Shown: positions 8,522 to 15,941 of the stretch, piece after piece
Layout: the number at the start of each line of letters is the position of its first letter
Position numbering within the stretch: position 1 is the first letter of the stretch
NCBI GenBank assembly: GCA_025454315.1
Contig: JALOOP010000013.1
Coordinates: 1 to 36,186 of the forward strand
Reading direction: 5' to 3'
Origin: Oculatellaceae cyanobacterium Prado106
Lineage (GTDB): Bacteria; Cyanobacteriota; Cyanobacteriia; Elainellales; Elainellaceae
DNA: 36,186 nt
Translations under genes and position numbers: made by a program
The notes under the pieces: generated by a model
Told to the model about the DNA's origin: nothing
Seen by the model: the letters and a program-made list of their open reading frames with translations, nothing else
Database searches by the model: none

Positions 8522-8554
8522 GGGTTGTAGTAAAAAATGCTACAACCCTTTTTT
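8522..8554 (+). terminator. Strong rho-independent terminator with no obvious gene
   Basis: A perfect 9-bp stem GGGTTGTAG/CTACAACCC (8522-8530, 8540-8548) with a 9-base A-rich loop is followed by six T residues. This is the clearest intrinsic terminator in the window. The nearest upstream plus-strand gene stop is at 7966, 555 bases away, so it may end a long 3' UTR or a separate small RNA. Confidence 0.85.
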
Positions 8555-8785
8555 ATTGTCCCTATTCCGAACCGTTCAAATCGCCATTCCATTCACTCTC
8601 GCTTCGTTAGTCCCCTCAGACCTCTGGGCATTCTAGTGCCTATGTTTCGTTTTTTGAAGCATTTACCAGACTACAGGCCGAATCCAGCGTTGAACCTTCT
8701 CAACTCTGATTCTGCATTCTGTCTTCATTGATTCCCAGTCCATTCCAAGAAGAGTGCCAAGTATTCGCCTCTGAAACAAATGAGA

Positions 8786-8900
8786 TCTCCCCATCTCCCT
8801 ATCCCCCATCTCCCTACCCCTTCCTCCATTCATCTCTCTGTTCATTCCTCATCCCATTCCTCTACTCATTCCTTCGCCCATTCATCTGTCACACCCAGAC
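8786..8900. repeat. Single pyrimidine-rich arm (element 3)
   Basis: A C/T-rich tract of CCCATCTCCCTA and CATTCCTC-like units runs directly up to the glycosyltransferase start at 8903. No purine arm precedes it. The tract is open in the gene's frame, so an automatic caller may extend the protein into it (to 8780), giving a false Ser/His/Pro-rich N-terminus. Confidence 0.7.
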
Positions 8901-8902
8901 CC

Positions 8903-9832
8903 ATGCCTGAACCCAAAATTTCAGCCATCATCTGTACCCACAACCGAGATCAATACCTGGGTGCAGCCATCGACAGCCTAATGTCCCAGGACTTTGATGG
9001 CGAATATGAGGTGATTGTCATTGACAATGCCTCCAGCGATCGCACCCGCCAAATTGTCGAACCCTACCTTGCCGATCCTCGGTTTCACTATGTCTACGAA
9101 GCCGTCCTGGGGCTATCGGTGGCTCGCAACACAGGCGCACAAACGGCCCAAAGCCCTATCCTGGCCTACCTGGATGACGATGCGGTAGCCAGTTCGCACT
9201 GGTTACAAACGCTCCTCCAGGCTTATCAGGAGAATGAAAAGTTGGCGATCGCAGGCGGCAAAGTCACCCTCCTCTGGTCAGACGGCACCCAGCCCCCCCG
9301 CTGGCTCTCTCCCGGTCTGGCCGGAAACCTGGGAGCCTATGACCTGGGCGAAGAACGGGTGTACATCGATCGCCCCGGACTCACCCCCCGAGGCTTGAAT
9401 TACTCCATCCGCGCCGAATTCCTCGACCAGATTGGCGGCTTCGACCTCCACCTGGGACGAGTCGGCAAAAATCTTCTGTCCAACGAAGAGTTGCTGATGA
9501 CCGAACGCGCCCTCGAACTCGGCTGGCAGGTCGCCTACCTGCCCACCGCCACCGTCGCCCACAATGTCGCCCCCGAACGCATCCACCGCACCTGGTTCCT
9601 CAGCCGGGGCTGGTGGCAAGGCATCAGCGAATGCTACCGCGAACAACTCTCAGGCCGCGCCGGACTCAACCAACTCTCCCAAGGCAGCGAACGCTTCCTC
9701 CGAGGCATCTCCCGCTCCATCCTCCACCTCCACGACCCCGCCCAAAGCTTCGACGACTTCGCCTACGCCTATGGGCAAGTCGGGTATTTGAAGGCGGCGA
9801 TTCAGGGGATGTTTTCACGAGGGAAATCTTAA
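8903..9832 (+). CDS. Family 2 glycosyltransferase
   Basis: A 309-residue GT-A glycosyltransferase, cytoplasmic or membrane-associated, that transfers a sugar from a nucleotide donor during polysaccharide assembly. KISAIICTHNRDQYLGAAIDSLMSQ is at 5-29, VIVIDNASSDRT at 37-48, LSVARNTGAQTAQSPILAYLDDDAVAS at 71-97 (metal-binding DDD 91-93), and the late acidic motif LLSNEELLMTERALELGW lies in the second half. Start: ATG 8903 puts the conserved first strand at residue 5; the longer frame back to 8780 is only a translated C/T repeat. No Shine-Dalgarno is present. It is followed by a second glycosyltransferase and a WcaF-like acetyltransferase on the same strand, which suggests exopolysaccharide or hormogonium-type slime synthesis. 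Donor and acceptor are unknown. Confidence 0.92.
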   Translation: MPEPKISAIICTHNRDQYLGAAIDSLMSQDFDGEYEVIVIDNASSDRTRQIVEPYLADPRFHYVYEAVLGLSVARNTGAQTAQSPILAYLDDDAVASSHWLQTLLQAYQENEKLAIAGGKVTLLWSDGTQPPRWLSPGLAGNLGAYDLGEERVYIDRPGLTPRGLNYSIRAEFLDQIGGFDLHLGRVGKNLLSNEELLMTERALELGWQVAYLPTATVAHNVAPERIHRTWFLSRGWWQGISECYREQLSGRAGLNQLSQGSERFLRGISRSILHLHDPAQSFDDFAYAYGQVGYLKAAIQGMFSRGKS

Positions 9833-9838
9833 AGACTA

Positions 9839-10056
9839 GGGGGAAAGGGGAAAGGGAAAAGGGGAAAGGGGAATCGATGAGATCAACCCTGAACACCCAA
9901 AGAATGTTCCTAGGGTTAAGCCTGAGAAGGAACTCGATAAAAACATCTTTGAAAAATCCAAGAACTCCCTTTCGCCTTTCCCCCTTCCCCTTTCGCCTTT
10001 CCCCCTTCCCCTTTCGCCCTTCCCCTTGTCCCTTTCGCCCATCCACCCATCCACCC
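9839..10056. repeat. Purine/pyrimidine inverted-arm element 4
   Basis: The purine arm (9839-9872) starts six bases after the upstream stop. A unique core of about 95 bases follows, and the pyrimidine arm (9967-10056, units CCCCTTTCGCCTTT and ATCCACCC) ends exactly at the next ATG. The element therefore occupies the entire spacer between two glycosyltransferase genes. Confidence 0.85.
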
Positions 10057-10989
10057 ATGAACAAACTCCCCATCTCCGTCCTGATTCCTGCCAAAAACGA
10101 ACAGGAAAATCTGCCCGCTTGTCTCGCTAGTGTGGCGAGAGCTGATGAAGTGTTTGTGGTCGATTCCCAGAGTGGCGATCGCTCCATCGAAATTTCTGAA
10201 AGTCACGGCGCTCAAGTCGTCCAGTTCCACTTCAACGGACGCTGGCCCAAGAAGAAAAACTGGGCGCTGGAAAATCTGCCCTTTCGCAACGAATGGGTGC
10301 TGATCGTAGACTGTGACGAACGCATTACCCCGGAACTGTGGGACGAGGTTGAAACCGCGATTCAAAACCCGGACTACGAAGGCTATTACCTCAACCGTCG
10401 CGTCTTTTTCCTGGGGCAATGGATTCGCTATGGCGGCAAATATCCCGACTGGAACCTGCGGCTATTTCGTCATGCCAAAGGTCGCTACGAGAACCTGCAC
10501 ACCGAAGATATCCGCAACACGGGTGATAACGAAGTCCATGAGCATGTGATCATGCAAGGCCAGGTCGGCTACCTCAAAGAAGACATGCTGCACATTGACT
10601 TTCGCGATATGTTCCACTGGCTGGAGCGCCACAATCGCTACTCCAACTGGGAAGCCCGAGTTTACTACAACCTACTCACCGGCATGGGCGAAGGCGGCAC
10701 GATCGGCGGCAACCTCTTCGGCGACTCCGTGCAGCGCAAACGCTTCCTCAAGCGCATCTGGGTTCGTCTACCGTTCAAACCCTTGCTACGCTTCATTTTG
10801 GCCTACTTCATTCGCCTCGGCTTCCTGGATGGCCGCGCAGGCTTAATCTATGCCAGCCTCCTCAGCCAATACGAGTACCAAATCGGCGTCAAACTCTACG
10901 AACTGCAATTCGGCGGAAGGTTGAACAAAACCGCGCCGACCACTCCCCCGACCCCAGTCGTTCCCCAACCCGGCATTCAATCCTCGTAG
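10057..10989 (+). CDS. Family 2 glycosyltransferase, WaaE/KdtX-like
   Basis: A 310-residue glycosyltransferase. LPISVLIPAKNEQENLPACLASV is at residues 4-26, EVFVVDSQSGDRSIEI at 31-46, the W-P-K-K-K-N-W-A segment at 63-70, and WVLIVDCDERITPELWDEV at 80-98 with the DxD at 85-87. This pattern resembles the WaaE/LgtF branch of GT2 enzymes, which add glucose to lipopolysaccharide cores; here a role in cell-surface polysaccharide is inferred from the neighbours. The Pro-rich last 25 residues are probably disordered. Start: ATG 10057 places the first beta-strand at residue 4; the same frame runs open back to 9613 only because the repeat arms contain no stop. There is no Shine-Dalgarno, as the leader is pure C/A/T. 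Confidence 0.92.
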   Translation: MNKLPISVLIPAKNEQENLPACLASVARADEVFVVDSQSGDRSIEISESHGAQVVQFHFNGRWPKKKNWALENLPFRNEWVLIVDCDERITPELWDEVETAIQNPDYEGYYLNRRVFFLGQWIRYGGKYPDWNLRLFRHAKGRYENLHTEDIRNTGDNEVHEHVIMQGQVGYLKEDMLHIDFRDMFHWLERHNRYSNWEARVYYNLLTGMGEGGTIGGNLFGDSVQRKRFLKRIWVRLPFKPLLRFILAYFIRLGFLDGRAGLIYASLLSQYEYQIGVKLYELQFGGRLNKTAPTTPPTPVVPQPGIQSS

Positions 10990-11357
10990 ATTAGGTAAAA
11001 CGGCTAGTTCCCGCCTTTGCAAGGCTGTATACACAAGTTTGATCTGTCTTTCCTCCTGGATTTCGCGCCCCCCAGCCCCCAACTTTGGGGGATTTAGGCG
11101 GCGGAAACCTGCAAACGAAGCCGACCTTGGACTTATGGGTACAGCCTTTACAGAGGAGATAAGAAAGTAAACCGGGAACTTGAATAATTCACGAAGCATT
11201 TTGCCAGCAGTATCAAAATGAGGGAACCTTGAAAATCCCTAGACGCTCCCTCAAGCCTCGTATAAATCCTCGGCTCCCTCAAAGTCGAAGACGAAAAACG
11301 AGAGCTTAAACCAAGCTATCCCTGATCTGTCTCTGAAACACCACCCTAATTCCCTCA
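10990..11357. other. Intergenic region between glycosyltransferase and acetyltransferase
   Basis: There is no gene here. It holds a small perfect hairpin CCCCCAA/TTGGGGG at 11076-11091, of the GGGGG-rich type common in cyanobacterial spacers. It also holds the phrase TTGCCAGCAGTATCAAA near 11201, shared with the spacer at 8363. An AGAGGAGATAAGA purine stretch lies at about 11152-11164. Confidence 0.5.
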
Positions 11358-11972
11358 ATGTCCTTCCCAGCACTCACCCCCCCGATCGCCCCACCGCCCA
11401 CCCCACCCCTCAACGCGCCCGCCTGGGTCGATCTCCGTCGCTACGACCAATCCGGGTTCGATCGCGGACGTTCTGGCGGCATAATCCTCCTTTGGTGGTT
11501 GGTACAGGCGATCGCATTTCCTCTCACCCCCCATTTCGCCCACAGCATCCGCGCCGCCCTGCTCCGTCTCTTTGGCGCAACCATCGGCCAAGGCGTGATC
11601 ATTCGCCCCACCGCCCGAGTCACCTATCCCTGGAAGCTGACCATTGGCGACTATAGTTGGATTGGCGATGATGTTGTGCTGTACAGTCTTGATGAGATCC
11701 ACATTGGCCAACACTGTGTCATTTCTCAAAAAAGCTATCTCTGCACGGGCAGCCACGACATCCAGGATGCAGCATTTGGCCTGAAAACAGGAGCGATCGC
11801 CATCGGCAACGGCACCTGGGTCGCCACCGACTGCTTCATCGCCCCCGGCATCGAAATTGGAGCCAACGCCGTCATCGGTGCCCGCAGCACTGTCCTATCC
11901 AACATTCCCAGTGAACAAGTCTGCTGGGGGACTCCTTGTCGTCCGCAGTATGCGCGGCAGATGAGGGCTTAG
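11358..11972 (+). CDS. WcaF-like hexapeptide acetyltransferase (HpsU-like)
   Basis: A 204-residue left-handed beta-helix acyltransferase that would O-acetylate a sugar of a polysaccharide using acetyl-CoA. After a Pro-rich start (residues 6-24) comes WVDLRRYDQSGF, a hydrophobic helix (GGIILLWWLVQAIAF), then ALLRLFGATIGQGVIIRPTARVTYPWKLTIGD and repeated hexapeptides IGDYSWIGDDVVL, GNGTWVATDCFIAPGIEIGANAVIGARSTV, with the catalytic-type His in CTGSHDIQ. The end VCWGTPCRPQYAR is typical of the family. Cyanobacterial members next to two GT2 genes are annotated, as I recall, as hormogonium polysaccharide acetyltransferase HpsU; this identity is likely but unproven. The TAG stop merges directly into the purine arm of the next repeat element. 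Confidence 0.88.
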   Translation: MSFPALTPPIAPPPTPPLNAPAWVDLRRYDQSGFDRGRSGGIILLWWLVQAIAFPLTPHFAHSIRAALLRLFGATIGQGVIIRPTARVTYPWKLTIGDYSWIGDDVVLYSLDEIHIGQHCVISQKSYLCTGSHDIQDAAFGLKTGAIAIGNGTWVATDCFIAPGIEIGANAVIGARSTVLSNIPSEQVCWGTPCRPQYARQMRA

Positions 11973-12215
11973 GGGAAAGGGAAAAGGGGAAAGGGGAAGG
12001 GGGAAAGGGGAAAGGGGAAAGGGGAAAGGCGAAAGGGGGGGTATGGGAGGGGCGGTTGAATGAATCCGGGAAGGCGTTTAAGGAGTTTTTCCCTTGGTGC
12101 CTCTAGGCTCGATTCCACGATCAACTCCAAAAAGCCGCCGAAGAATCCCCCTTTCCCCTTTTCCCTTTCCCCTTTCGCCCCCACTCCTCACTCCCTACTC
12201 CCTACTCCCTTTCCG
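11973..12215. repeat. Purine/pyrimidine inverted-arm element 5
   Basis: The purine arm (11973 to about 12056, GGGGAAA repeated about eight times) begins at the base after the acetyltransferase stop. A core of about 90 bases follows, then a pyrimidine arm (12146-12215, CCCCTTT then CTCCCTA units) ending two bases before the kinase ATG. It is one of the longest arm pairs in the window. Confidence 0.85.
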
Positions 12216-12217
12216 TC

Positions 12218-13600
12218 ATGTCAGACTCCACCTTCATCGGGCGCTACCAAATCCAGCAGCAACTTGGGAAAAAGGCAGGTCGTCGGACGCTCTTGGCCAA
12301 AGATCCGGATACGGAACAGTCTGTTGTGGTCAAGCTGTTGCTGTTTAGCCATGAATTTGAATGGGATGATTTGAAGCTGTTTGAACGGGAAGCGGAAACG
12401 CTGCGATCGCTCTCTCATCCCTCCATTCCCAGTTACATCGATTCCTTTGAAGTTGAAACGCCTGAAGGCAAAGGATTTGCGCTAGTGCAGACCTACATTG
12501 AAGCGCGATCGCTCGACGAACATCTCAAGGCGGGACGGAGCTTTGCAGAATCCGACCTGAAACAATTGGCGAACGATCTCTTAGAAATTTTGCAGTACCT
12601 GCATGGCCGTCAGCCTGCGGTGGTGCATCGAGACATTAAACCAAGCAATATTTTGTTGGGCGATCGCTCCGGCAATAGCCCCGGCCAAGTTTATTTAGTG
12701 GATTTTGGTTCCGTCCAAACCCTCGCAGCCAGCAAAGGCGGCACCATCACCGTCGTCGGCACCTATGGCTACATGCCACCCGAGCAATTTGGTGGACGCG
12801 CCACTCCCGCCTCCGATCTCTACAGCTTGGGCGCAACGCTGATTTACCTGGCTAGCGGCAAACATCCGGCTGATTTGCCCCAACAAGATCTGCGGCTGGA
12901 CTTTGAAAAACAGGTATCCCTCAGTCGAGAACTGGTGAAATGGCTCAAACGCATGGTTGAACCAAGCCTCAACCGTCGATTTAGCTCTGCCGAAGAAGCC
13001 TCGCAGGTGCTCAACTATGAGCCGAGCGAACTCACCCGTTCTCCCATGCCGTTCCTAGCTCCCCAGCCCTTTGGCAGCAAAATCCTCCTGAAGAAAACCC
13101 GCTCCGAAATCAATCTGTTGCTGCCGCCACTGTCGCCTACCCAACCCGTTGATGGAAAATTTTCGCTCTTTTCCTTCCTCATCCCCAGTTGCGCCCTCAC
13201 TTATGCCCTAGTGACTTTTCTGCCCTTTTCATCCATTCTTTTGATCTTTGGTTCACTCGGCGGCAGTTTCATCCTCACCTTGCTGAACCTCCTGCTAGCC
13301 CGCAAGCGCATCTCCATCAATCGCAAACGGGTTTCATTCCGCCATGAGTTAACCCGCCAATTTGCCCTCTACGAACGCTTCTGGCCCACTCAGCAGGTGT
13401 CCAAAATTGTCTACGCCCCCGGCCAAACCCAAATCAGCGCCAGAAAACGAGAACTCGTCAAAGTCCAACCCAAACTAGTGCTATGGCTCGGCACCCGATC
13501 CCTCAACATCAGCGAAATGACCCACCTCAGCGAACCCGAATTGCAGTGGCTCGCCCAGGAACTCAGCGATTGGCTACAGATTCCCATCAGTGGGGAGTGA
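12218..13600 (+). CDS. Ser/Thr protein kinase with C-terminal membrane segments
   Basis: A 460-residue eukaryotic-type (Hanks) kinase. The kinase domain covers about residues 9-270: VVVKLL with the ATP-binding Lys near 39, FEREAETLRSLSHPSIP at the C-helix, VHRDIKPSNILL with catalytic Asp near 138, DFGSVQ near 161, and GTYGYMPPEQF at the activation/P+1 loop. The glycine loop is unusual: LGKKAGRRTL replaces the GxGxxG pattern. Two closely spaced hydrophobic helices (about 313-333 and 336-360) anchor the protein, followed by a basic stretch and a domain of about 95 residues I do not recognise. Substrates are unknown. The ATG follows a C/T-rich repeat with no ribosome site. A truncated paralogue begins 262 bases downstream. 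Confidence 0.93.
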   Translation: MSDSTFIGRYQIQQQLGKKAGRRTLLAKDPDTEQSVVVKLLLFSHEFEWDDLKLFEREAETLRSLSHPSIPSYIDSFEVETPEGKGFALVQTYIEARSLDEHLKAGRSFAESDLKQLANDLLEILQYLHGRQPAVVHRDIKPSNILLGDRSGNSPGQVYLVDFGSVQTLAASKGGTITVVGTYGYMPPEQFGGRATPASDLYSLGATLIYLASGKHPADLPQQDLRLDFEKQVSLSRELVKWLKRMVEPSLNRRFSSAEEASQVLNYEPSELTRSPMPFLAPQPFGSKILLKKTRSEINLLLPPLSPTQPVDGKFSLFSFLIPSCALTYALVTFLPFSSILLIFGSLGGSFILTLLNLLLARKRISINRKRVSFRHELTRQFALYERFWPTQQVSKIVYAPGQTQISARKRELVKVQPKLVLWLGTRSLNISEMTHLSEPELQWLAQELSDWLQIPISGE

Positions 13601-13861
13601 GGGGGAGGAAGGGGAAAGGGGAAAGGGAAAAGGGGAAAGGGGCACCCTGGAAACAACATGGGTGAACTTCATGGATTGAATTTCATGGATTGAATTTCAT
13701 GGATTGAATTTCATGGATTGAATTTCATAGATAGCCCTTCATAGATAGCCCTTCACAGATTGAGATTCATTGACTGAATTTCATGGATTAGCCTTCATCG
13801 CTGAACTTCATAGATTGCCCTTTCGCCTTTCCCCCTTCGCCTTTTCCCTTTCCCCCTTCCC
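13601..13861. repeat. Purine/pyrimidine inverted-arm element 6 with 14-bp array core
   Basis: The purine arm (13601-13645) starts right after the kinase stop. The core is an array of eleven units of a 14-bp repeat (13663-13815). The pyrimidine arm (13818-13861) ends at the ATG of the truncated kinase copy. Confidence 0.88.
13663..13815. repeat. 14-bp tandem array, eleven units
   Basis: Units follow TGAATTTCATGGAT, starting at 13663, 13677, 13691, 13705, 13719 and so on; one unit is 13 bp. The complement reads TGAAATTCAATCCA when rotated, the same family as the arrays at 19023 and 22344 but in the opposite orientation. The period is not a multiple of three and no frame crosses it cleanly, so it is not coding. 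Confidence 0.9.
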
Positions 13862-14149
13862 ATGACGACTCCAACCCTCATCCGTCATTATCAAATCCAA
13901 CGCCAACTCGGGAAAAAAGCAGGTCGCCGAACCCTGCTAGCCTTTGACCCCGAAACTCAGCAATCAGTCGTCATCAAACTGCTGCTCTTTAGCCCCGGTT
14001 TTGAATGGGACGACCTGAAACTCTTTGAACGAGAAGCCGAAACCTTGCGATCGCTCTCTCACCCCTCCATCCCCCGCTCATTCCCCTATCTCAACCAAGC
14101 CAAAATCTCCGCATTGACCTGCGCTGAACATTCGTCATACACACAATGA
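13862..14149 (+). pseudogene. Truncated duplicate of the Ser/Thr kinase N-terminus
   Basis: The first 71 residues match the N-terminus of the kinase at 12218 with 13 differences by hand alignment, including the odd LGKKAGRRTLL loop and FEREAETLRSLSHPSIP. Similarity stops abruptly at about 14074. The next 24 residues, ending at 14149, are simply antisense to the last codons of the alpha/beta hydrolase (stop 14086). The catalytic HRD and DFG parts are gone. Many third-codon positions differ between the copies, so the duplication is not recent. The best reading is a paralogue cut by a deletion; a surviving 95-residue product is possible but would lack kinase activity. Confidence 0.82.
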
Positions 14150-14970
14150 CCACCATTCGGGATTTCCACCAGCGTGACGCGATCGCTCAACCCCGGCAAC
14201 TGCCGCCCCCAAGCCAACGGAATCACCCGGTCTTCCGTGCCCCAAATTACCAAAATCGGCACCTCCACCTGGGGCAGCAAATCCCGCGTCAGTTGACTAA
14301 AATCATTGCGCGTTCGAGCCTTAGTCAAGCGCGTCAGCGTCGCCGCCGCCCCCCGATCGCGCGCTGGCTCAATAAAACTCTCCACCAAGGCTTCAGTAAC
14401 GCGATCGCCCTGCACATAAATCTTCCGCAGCACCGACCGAATCACCCTCGGCTGACGAATAATCTGAAACAGCGGTTTAATCAACAGCGGTGAAGCAAAA
14501 GCACTCTCCATCTCCCCCGCCAAAGATTGCAGCCAGAGAGGCAAAGTCGGCAACAGTTCCTGACGCGCTGCAGGAAGGGTGATCAGAATCAGGTTCTCCA
14601 GCATATCGGGATGGGCGATCGCCGCTGTCAACGCCACCAAAGCCCCCAGAGAATGCCCCACCAACACCATCGGACGCTGAATAAAGGTTTTCCAAAAGTG
14701 ATAAACCTGCTCCACCCAAAACCCAATCTTGTAGGGCGCAGTCGCCTTCTCCGACCCCCCAAAGCCCACCAGATCCATCGCATAAACCCGCCGATGCTGA
14801 CTCAAAGGCAACAGATTCTCCTGCCACTGCCGCAGCGATGCCCCAAATCCATGCAAAAACAAATAGGGCGCATCCTCGGACGAGTGATGAGGAAGGTAGG
14901 TGTAGCGAACTCGCCATCCGCGCCAGATCCAGTCACGTTGGCAGCCAAGGGGCGATCGGTCAGTCATCAT
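14086..14970 (-). CDS. Alpha/beta hydrolase
   Basis: A hydrolase of about 294 residues with the classical fold. The oxyanion-loop LFLHGFGASLRQWQ lies near residues 37-50, the YAMDLVGFGGSEK strand near 63-75, and the nucleophile elbow GHSLGAL has its Ser near 107. The acid is in VIWGTEDRVIPL and the His in IPNGGHCVYDECSAQVN close to the C-terminus, so the triad is complete. The substrate is unknown; similar cyanobacterial proteins are annotated only as hydrolases of this fold. The start is ATG 14970 (MMTDRSP); a TTG four codons earlier is also open. It follows the Uma2 gene by 35 bases on the same strand. Its 3' end abuts the kinase deletion breakpoint by 12 bases, but the protein looks intact. 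Confidence 0.9.
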   Translation of the reverse strand: MMTDRSPLGCQRDWIWRGWRVRYTYLPHHSSEDAPYLFLHGFGASLRQWQENLLPLSQHRRVYAMDLVGFGGSEKATAPYKIGFWVEQVYHFWKTFIQRPMVLVGHSLGALVALTAAIAHPDMLENLILITLPAARQELLPTLPLWLQSLAGEMESAFASPLLIKPLFQIIRQPRVIRSVLRKIYVQGDRVTEALVESFIEPARDRGAAATLTRLTKARTRNDFSQLTRDLLPQVEVPILVIWGTEDRVIPLAWGRQLPGLSDRVTLVEIPNGGHCVYDECSAQVNAEILAWLR

Positions 14971-15005
14971 ACAGGGTAACAAGGCCGGATAAGAAAGGTT
15001 ATCTA

Positions 15006-15569
15006 TCAGGAGATTGGTAAGCTAAATCCAGGAAGAATCTCTTCACCAGAGAGTGTCACAGGATAGGACAAGGTTTCAACCGGAGACTGGGGACGATAGA
15101 TCTCCACTTGGCGATCCTGGGGATTGATCAGCCAGCCCAGTTGCAGACCGCTGTGCAGATACTCTTGCATTTTTTCCTGGAGCGATCGCAGCGAATCAGT
15201 CCGAGATCGAAGTTCAATCACAAAGTCAGGGCAAAGAGGAGGGAATCTTTCGCGATCGCCCTGACTCAAAGCCTCCCAGCGATCGCCCCTGACCCAAGCC
15301 ACATCCGGAGAGCGATCGCCCCCACCCGGTAACTTGAAGACCGTAGAAGAGCTAAAGACATAGCCTAAATTCGTCTCCTCGTTCCAAACACCAACTCTGG
15401 TCATCAACTTGGCTTCTTGATTTCCACTTTCACCGCCGACGGGGGACATAATGATGAGTTCTCCTTTGGGCGATCGCTCCATGGGCACATCGCGATTGGC
15501 CATGCACAGTTGATAGAACTGCTCATGAGTCAGTTGAACAATGGGAGAAAGGTCAAGAACTGTGGCCAT
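15006..15569 (-). CDS. Uma2 family protein (PD-(D/E)XK-like, DUF820)
   Basis: A 187-residue member of the Uma2 family, greatly expanded in cyanobacteria. The pattern LTHEQFYQLCMANRDVPMERSPKGELIIMSPVGGESG is at 13-49, SPDVAWVRGDRW near 87-98 supplies the Asp, and CPDFVIELRSRTDSLRSLQEKMQEYLHSGLQLGWLINPQDRQVEIYRP near 112-160 supplies the Glu and the rest of the restriction-endonuclease-like core. Function in the cell is not established; a nuclease role is inferred from the fold, and many copies sit near mobile DNA. It is upstream of, and possibly co-transcribed with, the hydrolase gene. ATG 15569 is preceded by a short repeat-bearing leader. Confidence 0.93.
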   Translation of the reverse strand: MATVLDLSPIVQLTHEQFYQLCMANRDVPMERSPKGELIIMSPVGGESGNQEAKLMTRVGVWNEETNLGYVFSSSTVFKLPGGGDRSPDVAWVRGDRWEALSQGDRERFPPLCPDFVIELRSRTDSLRSLQEKMQEYLHSGLQLGWLINPQDRQVEIYRPQSPVETLSYPVTLSGEEILPGFSLPIS

Positions 15570-15941
15570 AGAGTTGCCTATGCTTGATGTCTGTTATTTA
15601 GCATTGACTGTTATTTAGCATTGACTGTGCTTGCGGAATGCGACACATGCCTTCCCAGGAACCGATCATGAAACTAAGCTGAAATTCCTCCCCCAGAACA
15701 TCTAGACACAAACTTCTCTGCGTCTCTGCGTCTCTGCGGTTTAAAAATTCAAAACCCCAGCCTATTACCTTCCCATCCCTAAACGTACCAAATCTGTAAC
15801 AAAGTAGCAGATTTCAAGTGCCTGGGTATATTGATATCGAGTGACTTGCTGCTGACTCTTTTCATAGCGTCCAGCCCTTGAACCCGTTTGCACCGTTTCC
15901 AGGTGACAAGTCCCGCCGCTGCATCTACCCTTGGTTTGACC
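15570..15941. other. Divergent spacer between Uma2 and kinase-WD40 genes, with small repeats
   Basis: It contains two perfect 17-bp units CTGTTATTTAGCATTGA (15591-15607, 15608-15624) and three 8-bp units of TCTCTGCG type (about 15715-15738) leading into GGTTTAAAAA. The latter phrase is, from memory, common in cyanobacterial spacers. Promoters for both flanking genes must lie here. No gene was seen. Confidence 0.6.

Noticed and set aside
9613-10056. N-terminal extension of the second glycosyltransferase
   Set aside because: It is the end of the upstream glycosyltransferase read in another frame, followed by translated repeat arms (Gly-Lys-Gly-Glu and Phe-Arg-Leu-Ser-Pro strings). The conserved protein starts at 10057.
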